Source of the DNA: Molanna angustata
Lineage: Eukaryota; Arthropoda; Insecta; Trichoptera; Molannidae
Direction: 5' to 3'
DNA length: 64,000 nt
Assembly: GCA_963576475.1 (NCBI GenBank)
Contig: OY754974.1
Location: 5,224,274-5,288,273, forward strand
Below, piece after piece: positions 33,080-44,100 of this stretch. The stretch's first letter is position 1. Every line of letters starts with the position of its first letter. Position numbers and translations under genes: made by a program. Under the pieces are notes generated by a model that was not told the DNA's origin, did not search any database, and saw nothing but the letters and a program-made list of their open reading frames with translations.

Positions 33080-34000
33080 AGAATGGAGCCGAGAATACTA
33101 CGAATACTAAAGATGAAGAAAAGAAGGTGGATGAAAATATTAGCTTCGGTTCTATACCAATCCTAAATTGAGAAACTAGGTGACGGCATATAATACACAT
33201 GTTTGTGCGCCAGTTTTTTTTTATTTTGAAAATAGAATTTTTAAGATGATATTATATGTAAAATAATCTTCACTGGAGATTTCAGAAAATGGAAGAATAG
33301 CTGGGAATTATCCTTGAAGGAGCAACAACAACCACCTGGAGAAAAGACTACAATAAGTAGGTATATCACAAGGACAAAGTAGCAAACAATTTCTGAACTC
33401 TTAAAGATATTTTGCAACCAATGAAACTACATATCTTGAGATTTAAATAATATAAGAACTACTGATCCGTGTCCACTAGTTGTACATACGCATCGAGGCA
33501 CTTGACAGAAGGCCGACAAAATCAATCTTATTAATTTATTAACATGAACCTCAAAAAACTGACCGCGTTTTCGTTTGAAGTTTTCTTACTATTAATAGTT
33601 TTTTACTAACTTTCGCGTTGAACACAGTTAGACCAAGATATGTATCCACATAAGTAGTATTGTGTAATATGATTAATGTTGAGTAAAAAACTGTTTAACA
33701 GTTGACTTAAAATGAATGTGTTTTTAATTACCAATTACTAATGTGTATACTACAAGTATGAAACCTACATAACTATATTTACTTAGCAAAAGATCAGTTA
33801 GTTATTTAGTGATAATCACATTAAAATGTTTATAAATACCTATATAAGTACGTATTAGATAAAATTTAACTGCCTTCTTACAGGGTAGTAGATATACATA
33901 TGTATAGGAATTATTTTTTACCAAAGTTATTGACCCAAACAAACTTACAATGCAAGTTGGTAGAAAATTGATATTTCTATGGGACATGTATTTTTTATTA
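33080..34000. other. AT-rich DNA, nothing recognised
   Basis: No supported feature. Confidence 0.45.
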
Positions 34001-34004
34001 CAGA

Positions 34005-34230
34005 CTCAACACGTCTGAAGCTGATATGAGTATAGACATTGATGGTTCCTACCCTGTATACATAAGTCTCCAGACCTTGAATTCATCACCACGGCTCGGC
34101 TTCAGAAAAAGTCTTGATATTTATGCCGACGTATATGCGTTTGCTGTAGCAGGACCAAATGCATGGAATAGGCTTCCACACACCCTCGGACAAACAGAAA
34201 ATATATCTTTCTTCAGAAAAGATCTCAAAA
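34005..34230 (+). pseudogene. LINE ORF2 C-terminal fragment
   Basis: Reads FRKSLDIYADVYAFAVAGPN, AWNRLPHTLGQT, SFFRKDLKTQ. The 'AGP.AWNRLP....FF..LK' pattern is a LINE ORF2 end. It is cut at about 34232 where a Helentron-like fragment begins. Confidence 0.65.
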
Positions 34231-34233
34231 CGC

Positions 34234-34586
34234 AATGTCATTTTATGAAAGTAGTGTGTCTTTTTACCAATTTCAAAGTATAATAACAAATTTAGAGTTT
34301 TCTGAGCTTGGATCAATAAAATATTTGACAATAAAAAAATTGACAAGTTCTATTCAGATATTTTTCGAAATCTAATGGGGTCTAAGGGAGTATTAGATAA
34401 TATACAAATTTGCAAAATATGAAATAAATCAAAAGAGTGACTTAGTCTATAATCTATGAAGTATACATTGTGATGAAACTTTCGGAATACAATCTCTGCA
34501 TGATACTTGTTGATAATCTGCTGTAAAATTAAAAACCTTAAAAATAACAACCTACTATATCCCCTTGGGGTAGTGAGGAGTAAAAA
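34234..34586 (+). mobile_element. Helentron-like element, right part
   Basis: ATGTCATTTTATGAAAGTAG through CTATATCCCCTTGGGGTAGTG to GAGGAGTAAAAAA, collinear with 7950-8371. The left half is absent. Confidence 0.65.
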
Positions 34587-34589
34587 ATG

Positions 34590-35155
34590 TATTTATTAAC
34601 ATATTTAAAAATTATTGAAGATTACGAGGTATCTTGTTCATTTTAAGGGCTTTTACTACGGGCTCCTAAGGGATTTATCAATAAAATTTCGATAAATTTT
34701 AAATCAAGCTCTATTTTATATGGAGTTCTACAATATAATGTTACTAAGAAGAATTTATTTCCATCTCAAAATATGCCAAGAGAATGCATATATAAGGTAC
34801 GTACGTTAAGTATTATAGGTACATAGAAATTTCGTGACCCATGTACCTTACCGGCTTCATAGAATTTTATCAAATATTGCATGTAGTCAGGTACCAGCTA
34901 ATATTATTGTATTATAACTACCAAACATTGTTTGTGAGTTTTAAGCGTTAGCAGATGCTAATAGATATTTGTTAATTACACATCTTGTTAAATAACAATT
35001 TATCATTACCTATACATTATTTAAAAATAATTATATACTTGAGTTGGCTAAGTAAAAATTTCTTTTGATAAATTAGGTAGGTGTAATATATTAACGCTGG
35101 TTGTAAAATGACGATCTTTCTGTGATGCTTTTTATACTAAATACTCTTTCAAAAT
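34590..35155. other. AT-rich DNA, nothing recognised
   Basis: No supported feature. Confidence 0.45.
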
Positions 35156-35156
35156 A

Positions 35157-35658
35157 TTTTTTCTCCTCACTAACCCAAATTTATATACTGGGGAGTTATG
35201 AATTGGAATTTTTAAAGGTATTTTTTTATTGCAGATTATCAACTAGTATCATACTGAGATTGTATTCTGAAAGTTACATCACAATGTAGGTATCTGTGTG
35301 TGTGCTTTGTGCTATATGCTGTGTGCTATGCACGGCGTGTTTATTCTATTTTATCGATTATAGACTAAAGTGCTCATTCGATTCGTTTCAAATACACGTT
35401 AAGACCCCATAAGATTTTGAAGAATATCTGAATAACTGCCAAATTTTTCAATGTGACCCCAAGCTCTGGAAACGTAAAAAAACACAACTTATAAAATGTA
35501 ATTGAAGAATTATCAAGTTTTCATAATATAATTTTTAAATCAAAAATAATTTAACAAACTCATTTCATGAAAATGCTGAATATTTTCCATACAAATTTTG
35601 AATACTTTGTAGAGTGACTTGGTAGTGAAGAGTTAAGCCTTGGTCACAACCCACTCGT
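35157..35658 (-). mobile_element. Helentron-like element, full short copy
   Basis: The minus strand runs from CGAGTGGGTTGTGACCAAGG (right edge) to AGTGAGGAGAAAAAA (left edge), with terminal hairpin arms near 35163-35200 and a microsatellite core (CACGCCGTGCATAGCACACA on the minus strand). Confidence 0.7.
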
Positions 35659-35831
35659 TTTTATAATACTAATATACCCAATTTGGACATCTTTATATAA
35701 ACTAAATTTTACACTCATTGACATAGTTGATATCTTTAAAGAACTCAATGTAAATTTTAATTATTGACTATGCTAATGAAACAAATATAAAACATTTCAA
35801 CTGTTTAATAGTTTTGTCAACATTACATTAC

Positions 35832-36013
35832 TAGTTGCATGTAACACATGAGATCCAACTGTCGATAGCGATAGTATGTACCTATAGTTGAAGAATAAGT
35901 ACCAAACTATAAACCCATAAATACAAATTATTTAATATTTTAAGATATTTGGTTTTCTATACAACACATGAACCTAGGTATGTATGTCAAGATAGGATAG
36001 TATGGAGGTCAGT
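35832..36013 (+). repeat. Repeat family W
   Basis: ACTAGTTGCATGTAACACAT through GATAGGATAGTATGGAGGTC. About 182 bp and collinear over its length with the inverse of 62030-62216. No ORF and no Pol III boxes; class unknown. Confidence 0.75.
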
Positions 36014-36014
36014 C

Positions 36015-36069
36015 TTTGGATATTATTTTGTGTTTTAGACAAAAACTAAAACACAAAATAATATCCAAA
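36015..36069. repeat. 24-bp inverted repeat at LINE 5' junction
   Basis: Arms 36015-36038 and 36046-36069 are exact inverse copies (TTTGGATATTATTTTGTGTT...), with the 7-nt loop ACAAAAA. The right arm runs straight into the LINE at 36066. Confidence 0.9.
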
Positions 36070-36605
36070 CACGGGCAGCACTATCACTTAACTTTAAAAT
36101 TCCAAAATATAAAACGAAATTTGCTCAAAGAAGCTATCCATATATAGCACCCAAAGTCTACAATGTTCTGGATCTCTCTGTCAAGGGAATTCAAAACAAG
36201 AATCTATTTAAGAAGCGTGTGGGGATTTGGCTTTCTCAAATGGGTCGGGAAAGAACGGAGTACATTTTCAACTCTGAGTACTTGCCTCATGTATGACGCG
36301 ACGAATTCGAGCGTAGAGGCGGTGGCGGACGAACAAGTTTTTCGTGTTTTTCGTGCATTCCATTTGTTCTGAAATTCATTTGTACATATTTTTATTCTAA
36401 GTTCATCTTTTTATATTATTTTTCTCACTTTAGTTTTGATGTTTGGCATCCACCTTATCAATATCACTTTACACACGTAGAGTAGACAAGCTCCGCGTGC
36501 TGTGCCCCGGGTAACGCCAAAAGTCTACTCAATAGGAGGCTGAACAATTTTGTAATAAAATCTCAGCCATAGTGATACCATACGATAAATAAATAAATAA
36601 ATATC
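36066..36605 (+). mobile_element. 5'-truncated LINE end
   Basis: The coding part reads SLNFKIPKYKTKFAQRSYPY, IAPKVYNVLDLSVKG, LFKKRVGIWLSQMGR, EYIFNSEYLPHV, stop at 36294-36296. The 3' UTR ends in (AAAT)n at 36585-36603. The protein tail fits the C-terminus of a CR1/Jockey-type LINE. Confidence 0.7.
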
Positions 36606-36609
36606 ACTT

Positions 36610-37865
36610 TTTTAAGATGCTTTAGCCCCGACACAGGTTTTTTACCTAGTAGGGCATTGCAGTTACAAAACTAATAAACAATGTATATGTCGAAATAAAT
36701 AAATAAAATAAAAATAATAAAACATGTTTTCATTTAGCACCACGAGTCATATTCCATTTTTTCGTCAGAATCGTCTTCGGCTCCGGCTCCATTTTACAAT
36801 ATCCTAATCTTGGCAAATCTATATGAATTAAATAAAGAAATTCAATTAGACTCGTTGAGGCATCGCCGTTCCATTTGATTGATCAATTTATTTCATCTCA
36901 GAAAGCTACAACTTTACGTTATTTATTTTACATTATATTAGAGGATGTGTATCGGACGTCGCAAGGTCGGAACATTTTTAAATTTAAGTTTTGAAAATGT
37001 TAGGTTAAGTTAGTCTATTTTGTTTTTGAGTACGAGACATTTTAATTTTAAATATTTTTACCGTAAAAAAGATCGCGATGACAGCTGTCAGTTTGACATT
37101 TGACGTTTAGCGCGCAAAATATACTACGACATTGACATAGGTCATGGTTCAGTAGTAAAAATCGTAAACGAGGTCACGCGTGTTGTTTATTTAAAATGCT
37201 GCGTATATATAATTACGAATTTGAATTTCAAACTTAATACGCAGATATTCAAAGTATCATATTTTCGATTTAAAATTATGATATGTTTGTGTATCAGGAC
37301 CACCAATGTATATTGAAGCTATTTTTTGATTTGAATTGTCGTTTTTGATACAGTAAATTCACTTTTTGTAATTTTTATAGTGGGATTTTGATAAAAATTA
37401 GTTTTTCATGTAGTTTATAATTATGATATCATTAATAGCGAATAAAATTTGATTAACTCAAATCTCAAGGGCCTTTAATTCAAGTTTCAAGGTGTGTTAT
37501 GATTTAAAAATAGGTACGTCCAGAAATTTGAAAATGTAAACAAAGCCACCTGCAGATATTGCGTCATTATATTAGTTTGTCAACAAGTAAACATTCTAGA
37601 ATATGCATTGGTGTATAATAAAGTATAAATTAGTAATTTGTTAATTATTAAATATTATTTAGGGAATTGGTCTCGTACTTAAAGCAAATATAATTTATAG
37701 GTACTATGTTATTATCACCTTACTTGGTTTAATGAGATGGTGGGTGTTTGTGAGTTCAATGTCTGTAATTAGTGATCAGAAAAAAAATATTATGATTTAC
37801 AACCATAAAAATTATGTCAATACCGATCAGCGTTTTTGTAGTATTGACACATTCATATTTGAAAT
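36610..37865. other. AT-rich DNA with possible regulatory motifs
   Basis: GACAGCTGTCAGTTTGACAT and GACGTTTAGCGCGC near 37080-37115, with TTAGGTTAAGTTAG near 37001, are of a kind often seen near insect promoters. No gene is evident. Confidence 0.3.
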
Positions 37866-38110
37866 AAATGGTCACATGACATCCTCACTCACTGTGAGGA
37901 TTGGTCACGTGACATTCCAATAACTGAGGTGAGGATTGGTCACGTGACATCCAAAAGCAGAATTGAGCTTTTGTCATGTGGCAGGACAGCATTTATATAT
38001 ATAATTTTCATTTAAAATCTGTTTTAATAAACGGTTACTCGGCTCCAACATCTTGGATGTGATTGAGCGTGTGACAGATAACGTTTATATATTTTCATGT
38101 GTAGTACTTT
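37866..38110 (+). promoter_or_regulatory. Duplicated E-box/CCAAT module upstream of TATA-like site
   Basis: GAGGATTGGTCACGTGACAT occurs at about 37896 and 37931, each with an inverted CCAAT (ATTGG) and a CACGTG E-box; a third weak copy (TGGTCACATGACATC) is at 37869. TATATATATAA follows at 37997 and an AATAAA at 38027. This could be an LTR U3-R region or a promoter. Confidence 0.35.
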
Positions 38111-38289
38111 AAAATGGTTATCACATGATTTCAAACTAATTTATTACAGAATCATGATCTGCAGACGTTGTCCTTATGAATGTTCATTGTCTCATCAGGA
38201 TATAACTTGAATCTGAATGTAATTTGAAACATATGAAAATTAAATAATAATAAAAATAAAAATTTGTGTACGCCACTGCGTGGCGTGTT

Positions 38290-38470
38290 ATTGTTGACAT
38301 ATGTGTATAAAAGGGATTGTTTGCCCTGAAATGAGTTAGTCGTCGTAGTATTCAGTAGTCTTCAGTCAGTCTTCAGTCTTCAGTAAACAATCTTCCAGTA
38401 TTGGCTGGAAGAACACGAAAATTGTCTTTCATTTATAACCGATACCTTAGATTTACCAGAAATACCTAGG
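38290..38470 (+). promoter_or_regulatory. TATA-box core promoter, possibly of an LTR
   Basis: TGTATAAAAGGG near 38302 is followed about 30-40 bp later by several TCAGT initiator-like units (ATTCAGTAGTCTTCAGTC). A 7-bp stem CTTCCAG...CTGGAAG lies at 38391-38410. The layout resembles the start of a retrotransposon transcript. Confidence 0.35.
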
Positions 38471-39030
38471 TGGACGTTTGAAAGAGAATCGCGGGTTTTG
38501 GGTTTCGATAGTTGAGATAAGCCCAATGTTATTTATTTGTACTGACCACAATATCAGTAGTTTATATTCATTATTTGTACCTACTGGCAAAAATACCAGT
38601 CATATAATTTAGCTCCCAGCCGTGCTGTGTTTGAACGAACGCTGACTCTCCCTTGAGGCAGGTTCGTAACCAGACGGTGGTGGTTGAGCCTATAGCAGTT
38701 GGAGAACCTGCAAGGGTTCACCTACGACCAACTCGCTTTGCACTTCACTGTAGCTTCAACGAAAGCCAGCAATTATTAGTCGGGAAAAGAAGCGACTAAC
38801 GTCTCTGTGTAGACATTATATACTCAAATTTTCCTACGTCATTAGAGTGACAGAAAGCGATCGGTCTTTGTGTTAATCGGCTTATATTTCGGTCTATTGG
38901 GGACGTTATATAGCCGGTTTTCTACCGGACCGAGTCAGCTGGGTTACTCTGATTGCGGTGGATTAATTTGAGCGAAAGAGTTGCTTTCGCTGATTTTCCC
39001 AAAAGCGGACGTAACTTTATTGAGAGGTCG
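38471..39030. other. GC-richer DNA, unidentified
   Basis: Above-average GC with no open frame I could name and no match to other repeats here. Might be leader sequence of an LTR element starting upstream. Confidence 0.3.
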
Positions 39031-39034
39031 TCGC

Positions 39035-39215
39035 GTTCGCTTCAGGATGAATAAAAGAAAGGTTGCAAAAGATTGCGATGCGCGAGATACCGGAGGGACG
39101 CCGACCACCGGGAAGAACATCAAAGAGATGAAGGGAGAGCTGGACATCCTCGTCCCAGGATCTGTTGAAACAGATCATAAATCTAACAAAAGAAGGAGAA
39201 GAAGATTTTACCATA
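39035..39215 (+). pseudogene. RTE-like LINE C-terminal fragment
   Basis: In one frame: REIPEGRRPPGRTSKR, stop, RESWTSSSQDLL, ending in an AAGAAGGAGAAGAAG tail at 39190-39205. It corresponds to the RPRGRSPKRWRD end of the copy at 17320. Confidence 0.6.
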
Positions 39216-39274
39216 TAGAGTATTATGGGTATCTATTAAGTTAATGCAAATTTCCAAGGGTGCAAATCGGTTGA

Positions 39275-39628
39275 TACCTTAATCTTAAAGCTGACGATTT
39301 AACAGTTGTTTTGTTCGAATTTGATATTTTCAATCCACCGTTCACTCAAGCATCAACATCAGATTTGTTTGACAAAATGTTTGGCCATAGACTGGATCAC
39401 GTCCCGTGGAAAACGCGTCTTACCTGTCCGGGAGCTGACATCTTTATTTGACGAGTACGTGACAGCAATGCCAAGAGGACGATGACTGTATGCCATGAGA
39501 AGGGTCTTTACGATTTCGTTAAGAATTCCGTGAATATACGGCCTAAGAAATTGTTTGTACGTTTGTTGTGTGGAATGAACTTTATGGGATGGCGTTATGG
39601 TAAAACGTGGTGTACCCAAGATATATAA
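39275..39628 (+). pseudogene. Unidentified protein-like frame with one stop
   Basis: Between a TGA at 39272 and a TAA at 39626-39628, 117 codons hold only one stop (TGA near 39449). Stretches include VVLFEFDIFNPPFTQ, FGHRLDHVPWKTRL and CHEKGLYDFVKNSV then KKLFVRLLCGMNFMGWRYGK. In AT-rich DNA a frame this open is unlikely by chance. No family is recognised. A 92-codon minus-strand frame (39359-39637) overlaps and is the alternative reading. Confidence 0.35.
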
Positions 39629-40079
39629 TAATATCATTATGGGGATCTGTACGGTAAAGTTATTCAGAACATAATCAGTTTTGTGACGTATTCAAATGTA
39701 ACACCAAAGAGACGATGAAAATACCAGATAATCTTGAATTATACCTACTCCAAGTACAGATGTAAATATTAAGTTTTCTTACGTAGATATGACAAATTTA
39801 ATACCTAAGTGGTGTTCATGTCATATAATGACCTACGTGATAATAATTAATTATTTTTATACTGATTTAGTAGGTCCGTTATAATTTAACTGTAGAAATC
39901 TTGTGATTTTTTCAGGTATGTGTGTAATTCTTGCAATGCTATGTTTTCTTCGACTCCTTCACATTAATTTTTTCATTTATGGACCTACATGGAATGGTTG
40001 CTGACTTCACAAATACAAGAGTTGGTGCCCCCAGAAGAAAGCTTACGATCAAATGATTAATTAGTTTGAAATATGGCAA

Positions 40080-40700
40080 AAAATATTTATATTTATTTAT
40101 AATAACATTTACAATATGTAATATAATTTACAATATCATTTTTTAACATATTATCTATTCACCACACTAGGCTTAGCCTGTAACAGTATTACAACATATA
40201 TTAAAAAAACACAATCACAAGATACAGAAAAAACATATTGTCCTTTACCAGATTGCAAGTACTTGTGTGTAAAGGAGACATTTAAAACAAATAAATAAAA
40301 ATTATTGTTATACAAAATCGGCCTTCGTAGCTCAGTTGGTTCGGTATCTGATTAATGATCCAAAGGTCCCGAGTTCGATTCCCGATGGAGACACAGTTTT
40401 TAATTGTGTTTTCAGTCTGGATCTGTGAGACGATTAATATAAGTCTTCAGAATGTGGCAACTTGTTATTGCGTGCTTGTTTAACTAATATTTGACATAGT
40501 ACATGTTAGTTAATGAAGTGAATATAGGTACATAATTTTCAAATCAGTTAATATTTAATAAGACTATATTATTTTTTAATTTTCTTTTGAAGTTTTAAAA
40601 TCAGTTGTCAGTCTCAGATCTGATTCGAGTTGGTTGAACCACACCACCCCAGTGTACGTGCAGGAACGTACCTTGAACCTTCGGACTAGGCAAACCCTAA
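40080..40700 (-). pseudogene. LINE C-terminal and 3' UTR remnant interrupted by a SINE
   Basis: The minus strand reads GVVWFNQLESDLRL, TTDFKTSKEN, stop near 40583, then a 3' UTR shared with 13730-14065. A SINE (40319-40514) interrupts the UTR. Confidence 0.6.
40319..40514 (+). mobile_element. SINE family A, full-length
   Basis: Head CGGCCTTCGTAGCTCAGTTG, B box GAGTTCGATTCCC, GATGGAGACACAG, TTTTCAGTCTGGATCTGTGA, AGAATGTGGCAACTTGTTAT. The flanks TACAAAA and TGAAGTGAATATA are contiguous in the paralogous sequence at 13899-13912, which shows the empty site. Confidence 0.85.
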
Positions 40701-41060
40701 ACGAAAATTGGGAATTGTCGAAAATTTAACGTTTTTTTAGCATCGTTGTTCATTTGAGTGGCCATGAAATTATTTTAAAATCACATACTAAAATAACATT
40801 TACACTTGTGGCCCTGTCAAGCATCGTATCTACAAACCGTTTTTATGTTAATATTGTAGTATGGTTTCAATAAAACAGTTAAAAAATATTAGATTTTGAA
40901 TTTCTTGATATAATATTCATAGGCAAGCCAAGATTTTCGGCTTCTGTAGTACTAATGTGTAGTAGTAATTTATAAATAGCATTTTATTTATATCAATGTA
41001 AAAAAACTGACATATATCAGTACCTTAGACAAAGTTTATTTTCAAACATATAAAATAAAA
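40701..41060. other. AT-rich DNA, nothing recognised
   Basis: No supported feature. Confidence 0.4.
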
Positions 41061-41104
41061 CGAGTGGGTTGTGGCCAACACTAAACTCTCCACACCACAA
41101 ATAT

Positions 41105-44100
41105 TGACAATGAAATATTTTATTCATTCTAAATTTTACTACCAAGAATATAAATTTTCTAACGATAGTATATTTTCATGTTAAGATAGACAAACTATTA
41201 ATGCAGTATGGTGAAGAATTCTAATGTTGTATGAAATATTTTAATAAAAGCAGATAAATTTTGTTTTAAAGGACGTTAGAACATTTTGACAATTTTGACA
41301 CGTAATATCATATGAAGAAATTTTTGTTATTTATGAAAAGCTAATCAGTTCGATGTTCAAGCTCTTTACATTATAACATGAAATCAAATTACTGAACTTT
41401 TCCATACATAAGAAATTTATCTTATTATATACATTTTTATTCATACTAAATTTTACTACCAGGAAAATAAATTTCTATCGACAGTATATTTTTATGTTAA
41501 GATAGACAAACTATTATTGCAGTATGGTGTAGAATGCTTATGTTGTATGAAATATTTTAATAAAAGCAGATAAATTTTGTTTTAAAGGACGCGAAAGCAT
41601 TTTCCAAATTTTGACAGGTGATATCATATGAAGAAATTTTTTGTTATTTATGGAAAGCTAATCAGTTCTATGTTCAAGCTCTTAACATTATAACATGAAA
41701 TCAAATTACTGAACTTTTCCATACATAGAAATTTATCTAATTACATTTTTATTCATACTAAATGTTACTACCAGGAATATAAATTTTCTTCCGATAGTAT
41801 ATTTTTATGTTAAGATAGACAAACTATTAATGCAGTATAGTGAAGAATGCTTATGTTGTATGAAATATTTTAAAAAAAAGCAGATAAATTTTGTTTTAAA
41901 GAACGCGAGAGCATTTTTCAAATTTTGACAGGTGATATCATATGAAGAATTTTTTTGTTATTTATGGAAAGCTAATCAGTTCTATGTTCAAGCTCTTTAC
42001 ATTATATCATGAAATCAAATTACTACACGTTTCCATACATAGAAATTTATCTAATTACATTTTTATTCATACTAAATGTTACTATCAGGAATATAAATTT
42101 TCTTCCGATAGTATATTTTTATGTTAAGATAAACAAACTATTAATGCAGTATAGTGAAGAATGTTTATGTTGTATGAAATATTTTAAAAAAAGCAGATAA
42201 ATTTTGTTTTAAAGAACGCGAGAGCATTTTTCAAATTTTGACAGGTGATATCATATGAAGAATTTTTTTGTTATTTATGGAAAGCTAATCAGTTCTATGT
42301 TCAAGCTCTTTACATTATATCATGAAATCAAATTACTACACGTTTCCATACATAGAAATTTATCTAATTACATTTTTATTCATACTAAATGTATCAGGAA
42401 TATAAATTTTCTTCCGATAGTATATTTTTATGTTAAGATAAACAAACTATTAATGCAGTATAGTGAAGAATGCTTATGTTGTATGAAATATTTTAAAAAA
42501 AGCAGTTAAATTTTGTTTTAAAGAACGCGAGAGCATTTTCAAAATTTTGACACGTGATATTATATGAAGATTTTTTTTGTTATTTATGGAAAACTAATCA
42601 GTTCTACGTTCAAGCTCTTTACATTATAACATGAAATCAAATTACTGAACTTTTCCATACATAGAAATTTATCTAATTACATTTTTATTCATACTAAATG
42701 TTACTACCAGGAATATAAATTTTCTTCCGATAGTATATTTTTATGTTAAGATAAACAAAATATTAATGCAGTATAGTGAAGAATGCTTATGTTGTATGAA
42801 ATATTTTAAAAAAAGCAGATAAATTTTGTTTTAAAGAACGCGAGAGCATTTTCAAAATTTTGACACGTGATATTATATGAAGATTTTTTTTGTTATTTAT
42901 GGAAAGCTAATCAGTTCTATGTTCAAGCTCTTTACATTATAACATGAAATCAAATTACTGAACTTTTCCATACATAGAAATTTATCTAATTACATTATTA
43001 TTCATACTAAATGTTACTATCAGGAATATAAATTTTCTTCCGATAGTATATTTTTATGTTAAGATAGACAAACTATTAATACAGTATAGTGAAGAATGCT
43101 TATGTTGTATGAAATATTTTAAAAAAAGCAGATAAATTTTGTTTTAAAGAACGCGAGAGCATTTTCAAAATTTTGACACGTGATATTATATGAAGATTTT
43201 TTTTGTTATTTATGGAAAGCTAATCAGTTCTATGTTCAAGCTCTTTACATTATAACATGAAATCAAATTACTGAACTGTTCCATACATAGAAATTTATCT
43301 AATTACATTATTATTCATACTAAATGTAACTATCAGGAATATAAATTTTCTTCCGATAGTATATTTTTATGTTAAGATAAACAAACTATTAATGCAGTAT
43401 AGTGAAGAATGCTTATGTTGTATGAAATATTTTAAAAAAAGCAGATAAATTTTGTTCTAAAGAACGCGAGAGCATTTTCCAAATTTTGACAGGTGATATC
43501 ATATGAAGATTTTTTTTGTTATTTATGGAAAGCTAATCAGTTCTATGTTCAAGCTCTTTACATTATAACATTAAAACCAAATTACTGAACTTTTCCATAC
43601 ATAGAAATTTATCTAATTACATTATTATTCATACTAAATGTTACTATCAGGAATATAAATTTTCTTCCGATAGTATATTTTTATGTTAAGATAGACAAAC
43701 TATTAATGCAGTATAGTGAAGAATGCTTATGTTGTATGAAATATTTTAAAAAAAGCAGATAAATTTTGTTTTAAAGAACGCGAGAGCATTTTCAAAATTT
43801 TGACACGTGATATTATATGAAGATTTTTTTTGTTATTTATGGAAAGCTAATCAGTTCTATGTTCAAGCTCTTTACATTATAACATGAAATCAAATTACTG
43901 AACTTTTCCATACATAGAAATTTATCTAATTACATTATTATTCATACTAAATGTTACTATCAGGAATATAAATTTTCTTCCGATAGTATATTTTTATGTT
44001 AAGATAGACAAACTATTAATACAGTATAGTGAAGAATGCTTATGTTGTATGAAATATTTTAAAAAAAGCAGATAAATTTTGTTTTAAAGAACGCGAGAGC

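Noticed and set aside
32802..33200. 132-codon minus-strand ORF as a gene
   Set aside because: The plus strand in the same place has recognisable LINE sequence (DNPYCDFGAQQ), so this is its antisense shadow.
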